The notes beneath the pieces were generated by a model. The model saw only the letters and a program-made list of their open reading frames with translations. It was not told the origin of the DNA and searched no databases. A DNA stretch of 35,856 bases from Planctomycetaceae bacterium (GTDB lineage: Bacteria > Planctomycetota > Phycisphaerae > Phycisphaerales > SM1A02), in assembly GCA_002683215.1 (NCBI GenBank), contig NYSY01000105.1, positions 1 through 35,856 on the forward strand. The letters run 5' to 3'. This document shows positions 10,927 through 18,560 of this stretch, one piece after another. Each line of letters starts with the position of its first letter. Positions within the stretch are counted from its first letter, which is position 1. A program made the position numbers and the translations under genes.

Positions 10927-12012
10927 TCAGCGGTCGGAATTCCCCGGGTCGCTCGGAGCGGACCCGTCACGGCGTCGCTGGGTCGCGGCGTCGAGCACCG
11001 CCCGTTCGGTCTCGTCCAGTGAGGCCAGGCCGTCCGTCTTGATCTTGGCGAGGATCCGATCCATCTTCATTTCGGCGGCGTCGACTTCCGCGATCCGGCG
11101 CTCTTCATGCTGACGACTGGCCTCCGCATCGGCCTCCGCCGACTGCTGGTCGAGCAACGCATCGAGTCGAAGGTCGATGACGTCCGGCGGCCCCCCACCG
11201 ACCGCATCGGCGGCCGCTTCCAGCCGCTGGTGTTCGCGATGCAGGCACGCGGCGGAGAGCAGGGCCACGAGGACGAGGACGGCGTTGAGGGCGAGGATGC
11301 CCACGATGCCGAGTACCACGGTGGTGGTCACCCCGACCCGATGCGCGTAGCGGCGGGCGCGGGCATTGCCGACCCTCGGCTGGATGACCGCTTCGAACAT
11401 CGCGGCGCCGCGGAACGGCGGCGCCGGGAGCAGGTTCGCGCCACTCACGAGAATCGCGGCGACCCCGAACAGGTAAAGCGATTCGAGCCATGCGGAGGTG
11501 GCGACCTCGGGCGAATAGATGCCCGTGAAACCGAACGGATCGGGCGATGGCGTCACGTTCGTCTCGAGGAGGAGCCCCGCCATGGCGGCGACGGCGAGGA
11601 AGAGCGTGACGAGGGGGCCGGATACGGCGATCAAAAACGCTGATCGCCAGTCGGCCGGCATCGCGATCGCCTCCATGCCACCGAGGGGTTGGAGGATGAC
11701 TTCGGGCATGTCGCCACCCAGCTGTCGCGCCACGAGCATGGTCACGCACTCGTGAATGAAGACGCAGCCGCACAAGGACGCAAGAAACACCGCGGCGGGC
11801 AGCGGACCGAGGAGGAAACTGGAATCTCCTGCGAACCATCCGGCCCGGAAGAGGATGGTCACGACCGTCCCGAGCAGCACGGCGTGCGCTCGAAACACGG
11901 TGCCGCCGAGGCGGAGCACCGGGACCGACCAGGTCAGGGGATCTCCGAACCGCGGGGTGGAGGCGAAGTTTCGGAGATCGCCGCCCGTGGAGCGGCCGCC
12001 GTTCATCTTCAT
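10927..12012 (-). CDS. M50/site-2-protease-like membrane protein, probably inactive as a metalloprotease
   Basis: Multi-TM protein with FIHECVTMLVARQLGGDMPEVILQPLGGM and ANLLPAPPFRG at the positions of HExxH and the LPxxPLDGG motif. ATG at 12012 overlaps the upstream Nudix stop (ATGA). Confidence 0.75.
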   Translation of the reverse strand: MKMNGGRSTGGDLRNFASTPRFGDPLTWSVPVLRLGGTVFRAHAVLLGTVVTILFRAGWFAGDSSFLLGPLPAAVFLASLCGCVFIHECVTMLVARQLGGDMPEVILQPLGGMEAIAMPADWRSAFLIAVSGPLVTLFLAVAAMAGLLLETNVTPSPDPFGFTGIYSPEVATSAWLESLYLFGVAAILVSGANLLPAPPFRGAAMFEAVIQPRVGNARARRYAHRVGVTTTVVLGIVGILALNAVLVLVALLSAACLHREHQRLEAAADAVGGGPPDVIDLRLDALLDQQSAEADAEASRQHEERRIAEVDAAEMKMDRILAKIKTDGLASLDETERAVLDAATQRRRDGSAPSDPGNSDR

Positions 12013-12608
12013 GCCGGCCATGCGGCACCTCCCGCCTGCCTGGCTCGGAACAGGTGCCATGCGGTGATGCTCTTGCCGTCGTCGAGGCTTCCGTCGAGGA
12101 TCGCGGCATCGATCGAGGCCGGTGACATCGGGACCACCTCGATCTCCTCGCCCGGTTCGAGGCGACGTGGGACGGGTTCAAGCCCGGTCGCGACGAAGGC
12201 GTGCATGCGTTCATCACAGAATCCGGGACTCGTGTAGTACGCGCCGATCGCGTCGATCCGGCCGGCCCGGCGTCCGACCTCCTCCTCGAGCTCCCGTCCG
12301 GCGGCGAGGTCCGGGCGTTCGTCCGGTTCGAGCTTCCCCGCGCAGAATTCGAGCAACATCCGTCCGACCGGGAGCCGCCCCACCCGGATCATCAGGATGG
12401 TTCCGTCGGATTCGATCGGGATGACCGTGACCGCGCCCGGATGCCGGACGACGTCCTTTCGAATCCGCCGGCCTCCGAGGTCGAACTCCCGGCGTTCGAC
12501 CCGGATGACGGGGCCGACGTGCGTGACCACGGTTTCGCTGTCGGAGCCGGCCGGGAGCACCTGGCTCCCGGTCCCGAGGTCATCATTCGATTCGTGACGC
12601 GTTTGCAT
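12009..12608 (-). CDS. Nudix hydrolase (ADP-ribose pyrophosphatase-like)
   Basis: Nudix box GKLEPDERPDLAAGRELEEEVGRRAG; GAYYTSPGFCDERMHAFVATGL. Start ATG (MQTRHES) at 12608; the track ORF extends falsely into mlaF. Confidence 0.88.
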   Translation of the reverse strand: MQTRHESNDDLGTGSQVLPAGSDSETVVTHVGPVIRVERREFDLGGRRIRKDVVRHPGAVTVIPIESDGTILMIRVGRLPVGRMLLEFCAGKLEPDERPDLAAGRELEEEVGRRAGRIDAIGAYYTSPGFCDERMHAFVATGLEPVPRRLEPGEEIEVVPMSPASIDAAILDGSLDDGKSITAWHLFRARQAGGAAWPA

Positions 12609-12636
12609 CTGACGCTCCCTTGGGGATGATAGCTTC

Positions 12637-13464
12637 ATGCCTGCGGCTTCCGAGGAAACAAAATCACCGATCGTGTCCCTTCGGGGGATCGAGAAGACCT
12701 TCGACGGCCGTCCCGTGCTCCGAGGGCTCGATCTCGAAATCGAGACCGGGCGATCGCTGGTCATCATGGGGCCGAGCGGATGTGGAAAGAGCGTCCTCCT
12801 CAAACACATCGTCGGGTTGCTTCGGCCGGATTCGGGCGAAGTCCGCTTCCATGGCCAACGCATCGAGCGGATGAAGGAACGTGGGCTGCAACCCATCCGG
12901 CGGCGGATCGGATTTCTCTTCCAGGGCGCCGCGCTCTTCGATTCGATGACGGTCCGTGACAATGTCGCCTTCCCGTTGCTCGAGACCGGACAGGCCGGAC
13001 CGGACCTCGAGGATCGCGTCCGCGAGACCCTCGACCGGGTCGGGCTCGCGGACACCCTCGACAAGATGCCGGCGGAGCTCTCGGGCGGCATGCGAAAGCG
13101 GGTCGGGCTCGCCCGGGCGATCGTGCTCGAGCCCGAAATGGTGCTCTACGACGAACCGACGACCGGTCTCGATCCGATCCGGGCGAACGTCATCAACGAC
13201 CTGATCGTCCGGCTTCAACGGGAGCTCAACATCACCAGCGTCGTCGTGACGCACGATCTCGACTCCGCCTTCCAGGTCGCGGACCGCATGGTGCTTCTTC
13301 ACCGGGGACGGGTTCGAATGGACGGTACGCCCGACGTGATGCGCCACACCAGCGACCCGGTGGTGAGGGCGTTCCTCGAGGGCCGTGAAATGATCGATGC
13401 GCCAGACGGTGATTCCGATGCGGGTGTGCAGGGATCTGCAGAACCTGAGACACTGGGGACATGA
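12637..13464 (+). CDS. mlaF: ABC transporter ATP-binding protein, MlaF-like
   Basis: Walker A GPSGCGKSVLLKHI, LSGGMRKRVGLARAI, VLYDEPTTGLDPI, VVVTHDLDSAF; followed by an MCE gene. Confidence 0.87.
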   Translation: MPAASEETKSPIVSLRGIEKTFDGRPVLRGLDLEIETGRSLVIMGPSGCGKSVLLKHIVGLLRPDSGEVRFHGQRIERMKERGLQPIRRRIGFLFQGAALFDSMTVRDNVAFPLLETGQAGPDLEDRVRETLDRVGLADTLDKMPAELSGGMRKRVGLARAIVLEPEMVLYDEPTTGLDPIRANVINDLIVRLQRELNITSVVVTHDLDSAFQVADRMVLLHRGRVRMDGTPDVMRHTSDPVVRAFLEGREMIDAPDGDSDAGVQGSAEPETLGT

Positions 13465-14465
13465 AGGACCGGTACAGAGACGCCATCATCGGCCTGGCGG
13501 CCATCGCCGGGGTCGCGGCCTGCGTGACGATGCTGCTCGCATTCGGATCGCTGCGCGAGATGTCCCAGAACTCCTACGAAATCACCGTTCGCCTCAATCG
13601 GGCGGGTGGACTGCGTTATGGCAGTCAGGTGACGCTCGACGGCGTTCCGATCGGCGTCGTGGAGAGTGTGGCCCTGGAGATGGAATCCCAGCGGCCGGTC
13701 CGGCTCCAGTGCCGGCTCGAGGAGTGGGTCCGGATTCCCGTCGACCATCTCGTGCAGGTCGAAACCGCACTCATCGGCGGGGGCACCCGACTGGCCGTGA
13801 TGTCGCTCGACCCCGTCGCAGGCCGGGCGGTCTTCGCCCCTGCGTCCGTCCCGACCCTCTCGGGCGAATTCCTGTCGCTGGATGAAACCCTGGTACAGGC
13901 GCTCGATTCGAAGATGCTGCCGGTTACCGAGAGCTTCCGAGAAGTCGGGGCGCTCGCGGGCATCTATGGCGATCTCGGGCAGCGGATCAACGAGATGATG
14001 GCGGCGGACGCTGAAGACGAGGCCGGGCTCGCGGCTTCAGTGGTGCGAATCAACCGCACCCTCGCCGAGGCCGAGCGTGCATTCCAGGCCGCGGGCGACT
14101 GGCTGGCGGACGAGCAGCTGCAGGAGGACGCCCGGCAGGCGGTCTTCAAGGCCAACCTCTTCATCGAACGGGCGTCGGAAGCCGCGGTGGCGGCGGGCGA
14201 ACTGGCGACCGACCTCGGACGCGAGGCGCCGGCGTTGCTCACCCGGCTGGGCACCACCGCGGAGTCGGTCGATCGAACGCTGGCCGAGGTCCGCGGGGTC
14301 CTCCGGCAGATGGGCGACGGCGGAGGCACGATCGGAAGGCTCCTGCAGGACCCCGCCCTCTACGAGGATCTGAACGACGCGGCGCGCCGACTCGACGTCA
14401 CGCTCGCGACCCTTCAAAGCCTGATCGAGGCGGTGAAGGCGGAGGGCGTCAAGATCGAGTTCTAG
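13461..14465 (+). CDS. MlaD/MCE family substrate-binding protein
   Basis: N-terminal TM helix then MCE motif YEITVRLNRAGGLRYGSQVTLDGVPIGVVESV; C-terminal helical region. ATGA overlap with mlaF. Confidence 0.87.
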   Translation: MKDRYRDAIIGLAAIAGVAACVTMLLAFGSLREMSQNSYEITVRLNRAGGLRYGSQVTLDGVPIGVVESVALEMESQRPVRLQCRLEEWVRIPVDHLVQVETALIGGGTRLAVMSLDPVAGRAVFAPASVPTLSGEFLSLDETLVQALDSKMLPVTESFREVGALAGIYGDLGQRINEMMAADAEDEAGLAASVVRINRTLAEAERAFQAAGDWLADEQLQEDARQAVFKANLFIERASEAAVAAGELATDLGREAPALLTRLGTTAESVDRTLAEVRGVLRQMGDGGGTIGRLLQDPALYEDLNDAARRLDVTLATLQSLIEAVKAEGVKIEF

Positions 14466-14617
14466 CGGGCCGGCGTTTCACCTCGCTCGACCCGCGAATC
14501 CCCTCCGGATCCCCACCCTCCCGCCCGTTCCGTCGCCCGCCCGGCGGGCCACGACGTCGACGCGCCTCGAAACCAATCGCTGATCGTCGAAACCACGTCA
14601 CCGGGAGCCGGCCGCCG

Positions 14618-14657
14618 AAAAAAGAAAACGGGACCGCGGCATCCGCCACGGTCCCGT
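14618..14657 (-). terminator. Rho-independent terminator of the OmpA-like gene
   Basis: Stem ACGGGACCG/CGGTCCCGT (14628-14657) followed in minus orientation by TTTTCTTTTTT (14618-14628), downstream of the stop at 14699. Confidence 0.88.
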
Positions 14658-14698
14658 CGGTCGATCGGGTTCGTGCGATTCATCGCACGCTCGGGTGA

Positions 14699-15325
14699 TC
14701 ACTCGTCGGTGATGACCGAGACCTCGACTCGTCGGCTCTTCGACTTCGAGCCCAGCGGCACGTCCGGTCCGAAGGTCGCATAGCTGATCGACTCGTCGTC
14801 GAAGCCCTGGCTGTCGAGATAACGGCCGACCGCGTAGGCCCGTTCGAATCCGAGGTGGTAGTTCGACTTGAACCCCGACTTCTTGATCGGATCGGTGTCG
14901 GTGAAGCCGGTGATTCGGACCTTCGCATTCGGGAAGGACCGTTGGACTTCCGCGGCGATGTTCTTGAGCGTGGACTTGGCCGCGCTCTTGAGCGACGTGC
15001 GTCCCGAGTCGAACAGGACGTCGCCGTCGATCCGGACGACCATCTCGCCGCCCGACTGGAACACTTCGACGCCCGGACCGAAGGCGGTGGCGACGGGCTG
15101 CGCCGAGTTCTCCTCGGCGAGCGAACTGGCCTCCCCGAGTTCGTACTCGAGCTGCCGGCTCCGGGCCTCCGCGTCATCGAGATTCTTCTGGGTGCTGGCG
15201 AGGTTGTCACGCAACTCCCGGTTCTCGTCGAGGAGCGCCTGCTGGTTGGTCTTGTTGCCCGTGTCGCAGCCGGCCATCGAGGCGGTGGCGGCGAGCACGC
15301 CGATGAGGAGAAGTCGTCCGTGCAT
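14699..15325 (-). CDS. OmpA/Pal-like lipoprotein with coiled-coil segment
   Basis: Signal peptide with lipobox ASMAGC; heptad-rich region; OmpA-like region VRITGFTDTDPIKKSGFKSNYHLGFERAYAVGRYL...KSRRVEVSV. Confidence 0.87.
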   Translation of the reverse strand: MHGRLLLIGVLAATASMAGCDTGNKTNQQALLDENRELRDNLASTQKNLDDAEARSRQLEYELGEASSLAEENSAQPVATAFGPGVEVFQSGGEMVVRIDGDVLFDSGRTSLKSAAKSTLKNIAAEVQRSFPNAKVRITGFTDTDPIKKSGFKSNYHLGFERAYAVGRYLDSQGFDDESISYATFGPDVPLGSKSKSRRVEVSVITDE

Positions 15326-15474
15326 GTCGTTGAATCCTTCCGTAATCACCTTCGGCGTACCAACTCGAAGGGTCTTCCTTGACTCGGGGAGGGGGCGTCC
15401 GCGGCCCCGCTGGAATCACAATCCGAGGGAATCCGTGATTTTTCGAATTCCTGTCGGAGTGTATCGCGGGCTGG

Positions 15475-16695
15475 TCAGTTCGGGGGCTGGAGGAGCATCC
15501 GCTGCAATTCGTCCACAAAGGGCCGGGCGACCATCACCAGCACGGTGGCGGCGGCAAGATGAGGCCCGTACGGGAGTTCCCGCGTCGAGCGTCCCCGCAG
15601 GGTCGCCACGAACCGGGTCACGGCGATCCAGGCCAGCGCGATGAACGGTGCGAGAAAGAAGATGCGGATCGGATCGATCCAGCCGAGCGCGGCCCCGATC
15701 CCCGCGAGCAGATGCACGTCGCCCATCCCCATCGCCTCTCGGCCGAAGGCGAGCGTGCCGAGGATCCTGACCGCCCAGACCAGCCCCCCTCCGATGAACC
15801 AGCCAAAGGCGGATGCCCCGAGGACCTCGAGGAGGTGCGGCGGCGCGGCTTCGGATCCGAGGAGGAGGTGGATCATCCAGCCGACGAGTCCGCCCAGCAC
15901 GATCGGAAGCAGGAAGAGGATCTCGACCCCCATCTCCCGCCGTCCGTGCGGATACTCCGCGAGGACATCCCCCTCCGGGACGTAGTCCTCGTAGTCGGCG
16001 AAGCTCCGTCGGATCCGCCCGGTGCGAAGAAGGAAGCAGCCGATCAGCGTTCCCCCGGCCGCCCCGAGGGCGATCCAGATCACGAGCCAGGACGCCAGCG
16101 GAATCGGGAACGCCGCGACCACCGGCGAGGGAGATGGAACCAGGGCCTGGAGCGTCCAGCCGGCGAACGCGGCGAGCGTCATCGCGGTCGTGATCCCCGC
16201 GGGAATCAGGAACGTGCGGGCGTCGACGACGGTCGCGGCGACGAGCGCACTGAGCAGCGCGACCATCACCCCGTAGGCCGGCCATGCCGTTCCGAAGCGG
16301 GTGATCGTCCACCAGTCACCGCCGATGTCGGCCACCCAGGAGCCTCGGGGCGGCCAGAAGAGGATGAAGTAGACCGTCGCGAAGAGCGCCCCCATCAGCA
16401 GTTCGACGAGCGGATACTGAACGCTGATCCGCCCTCGGCACCGACGGCATCGCCCGCGGAGCATGACCCAGCCGATGATCGGCAGGTTCTCTCGCCAGGT
16501 GAGGCGCCAGCCGCAACGCGGACACCGGCTGGGCGGGCTGACCACGCTCCGGCCTGCCGGGAGCCGGTACACCACGACGTTGAGGAAGCTGCCGACCGAT
16601 GCGCCGAACGCGAAGAGGAAGATCGCGGTCGCGAGCCGCGGCGACCAGATCACCAGCCAATCCGGCAGCGTGCCCACCAGGCCCAGGACCGTCAT
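15475..16695 (-). CDS. Prepilin peptidase (A24 family)
   Basis: CPRCGWRLTWRENLPIIGWVMLRGRCRRCRGRISVQYPLVELLMG, VVDARTFLIPAG, FGREAMGMGDVHLLAGIGA. Confidence 0.92.
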   Translation of the reverse strand: MTVLGLVGTLPDWLVIWSPRLATAIFLFAFGASVGSFLNVVVYRLPAGRSVVSPPSRCPRCGWRLTWRENLPIIGWVMLRGRCRRCRGRISVQYPLVELLMGALFATVYFILFWPPRGSWVADIGGDWWTITRFGTAWPAYGVMVALLSALVAATVVDARTFLIPAGITTAMTLAAFAGWTLQALVPSPSPVVAAFPIPLASWLVIWIALGAAGGTLIGCFLLRTGRIRRSFADYEDYVPEGDVLAEYPHGRREMGVEILFLLPIVLGGLVGWMIHLLLGSEAAPPHLLEVLGASAFGWFIGGGLVWAVRILGTLAFGREAMGMGDVHLLAGIGAALGWIDPIRIFFLAPFIALAWIAVTRFVATLRGRSTRELPYGPHLAAATVLVMVARPFVDELQRMLLQPPN

Positions 16696-16728
16696 CGGGA
16701 TGGCCTTTCGGCGCGTCGCCTCATCGAA

Positions 16729-16983
16729 TCAGGCGTCCTCGCCCGCATCCGAGTCATCAGCCTCGAGCTCGACCTCCGCGATCTCGGTCGCGGCGGCGTC
16801 GAGAATGGAGCGGCATCGCGTGAGCAGCGCCCGGCCGCGGCCGTACGCTTCGAGGCTCGCTTCGAGTGGAATGTCGCCCTCCTCGAGCCGATCGATGATC
16901 GATTCGAGTTCCGACGCGGCCTCCTCGAAGCGGAGTGGTTCGGTGGAATCCTCTTCGGCCGGCTGGTGGGTCTTCTTCGCCAT
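16729..16983 (-). CDS. xseB: Exodeoxyribonuclease VII small subunit
   Basis: FEEAASELESIIDRLEEGDIPLEASLEAYGRGRALLTRCRSILDAA; directly downstream of xseA. Confidence 0.92.
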   Translation of the reverse strand: MAKKTHQPAEEDSTEPLRFEEAASELESIIDRLEEGDIPLEASLEAYGRGRALLTRCRSILDAAATEIAEVELEADDSDAGEDA

Positions 16984-16995
16984 GTCCGGATCCTA

Positions 16996-18516
16996 TCAGG
17001 CCCCGGAGTCCGAACCCGAAGCCCCACGGACCCGATCGACCGTCGCATCGAACTCCCCTCGGGCCAGTCGGGTGGTGACGCCGGCGCCCGCGTCGAGGCC
17101 CGAGGCGTCCCGGATCGGACGGCCTTCGGCGTCGAGGGTGAGCGAATAACCTCGGTCGAGTACCTGTTCGGGTCCGACCGAGACCAGCCGCCGGGACGCG
17201 TGCTCGACGAGGGTGCGGTGACGTTCGAGCAGCGTGGCCATGGCGCGATGAAGCCGATGGGCGCCGGATTCGATCCGGCTCACGGCCACCGCGGCTCGAT
17301 TCCGAGGGGATGAGGCGGCGAGTCTGGATTCCGCCCGGGTCGTCCGCGCCGCCGCCAGGTCCAGGCGATTCCGAAGGGCGGCATCGAGCCGGGTCCCGAG
17401 TTCCCTCGCCCGGCGGAGATGCGGATCGACCAGCCGCTCCGGGCGTCGAAGCAGTTCGTGGCGTGCGGCGGCGGCGAATCTGGCGTCCGCGCGTTCGAGT
17501 CGCCCCGTGACCAGCATCCGCAGGCGTCCCAACCGTGCCTCGAGCACGCCACGATGCTCCCGGGCATCCGGCACCAGCTGCATCGCGGCCTGGGTGGGCG
17601 TCGATGCGCGGGCATCCGCCGTCAGCTCGGCGATCGAGGTGTCGGTCTCGTGCCCGATGGCGGCGATCACGGGCACCGGCGATGGTCCCCCGCGCCGATG
17701 TCGTTCGATCGCCCGCTGCCGGGAGTGGTGGATCGCGTCGGCGACCGCGCGTTCGTTGAAGCACCAGAGGTCCTCGATGCTCCCGCCGCCCCGGGTCACC
17801 ACGATCGCGTCCACCCCGAGCGCCGCGGCCTGATCGCGGGCGGCATGGATCGCGCCGGCGATCCGCGGGGTCGCGGCGGCCCCCTGCACCGGCACGTGGT
17901 GCATCAGCACCTCGAATCCCGGCCATCGCTGGCGGGCGGTCGCTTCGACGTCTCGGCGGGCGGCGCCGTCCCGGCTGGTGATCATGAGCAGTCGCCGCGG
18001 AAACTCCGGCAGCGGCAGCCGGGCGGCGGGGTCGAAATATCCCTCGTCGGCGAGCGTCGACTTCAGCCGCTCGAATCTCCGATGGAGATCACCCTCGCCT
18101 TCCGCACGCAGCCGGCTCACGATGAGCGAGAGCCGACCGCCGCGATCCCAGTACTCGAGCCGACCGGTGGCGACGACCATCTGCCCGAGCTCCGGGGTCG
18201 CGCACTCGGGGTCCAGACGCCGCCGCTGCGAGAAGAACGAGCAGCTGATCTGGGCGTCCGTGGCGTCCTTGAGCGTGAAATACCAGTGCCCGGAGAGCCG
18301 GGGGGAGCCGACTTCGCCGAGGATGTTGATCTCCCGACCACCGTCGAAATCCTTCAGCGATCGATTGAGCAGCGTGACCACCTCGCGAACCGAGTAGGGA
18401 CGAGGGGCCGCTGGCACCGGCGGTGACGCGGGCGGGTCGGGGTCCGCCCCCGCGGACTGCACGAACAGCATCGCGTCGGTGATCGATCTTCGAGTCTTCT
18501 GAGGTCGCTTGGCCAC
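16996..18516 (-). CDS. xseA: Exodeoxyribonuclease VII large subunit
   Basis: YSVREVVTLLNRSLKDF...ILGEVGSPRLSGHWYFTLKDA, VVTRGGGSIEDLWCFNERAVADAI, VIAAIGHETDTSIAELTADARASTPTQAA. GTG start at 18516; an internal start is possible. Confidence 0.94.
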   Translation of the reverse strand: MAKRPQKTRRSITDAMLFVQSAGADPDPPASPPVPAAPRPYSVREVVTLLNRSLKDFDGGREINILGEVGSPRLSGHWYFTLKDATDAQISCSFFSQRRRLDPECATPELGQMVVATGRLEYWDRGGRLSLIVSRLRAEGEGDLHRRFERLKSTLADEGYFDPAARLPLPEFPRRLLMITSRDGAARRDVEATARQRWPGFEVLMHHVPVQGAAATPRIAGAIHAARDQAAALGVDAIVVTRGGGSIEDLWCFNERAVADAIHHSRQRAIERHRRGGPSPVPVIAAIGHETDTSIAELTADARASTPTQAAMQLVPDAREHRGVLEARLGRLRMLVTGRLERADARFAAAARHELLRRPERLVDPHLRRARELGTRLDAALRNRLDLAAARTTRAESRLAASSPRNRAAVAVSRIESGAHRLHRAMATLLERHRTLVEHASRRLVSVGPEQVLDRGYSLTLDAEGRPIRDASGLDAGAGVTTRLARGEFDATVDRVRGASGSDSGA

Positions 18517-18560
18517 GGACGTATGCTACGTCTCCGAACCGAGCCGCACCGGATCCCGAG

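Noticed and set aside
12609-13091. N-terminal extension of the minus ORF 12009..13091
   Set aside because: Antisense to mlaF with low-complexity Ser/Arg composition; the Nudix protein starts at 12608.
15395-15460. AATCAC...GTGATT hairpin followed by TTT on the plus strand
   Set aside because: Only a 6-bp stem with a long loop, and no plus-strand gene ends here; likely chance, although a role in the OmpA-like gene's leader cannot be excluded.
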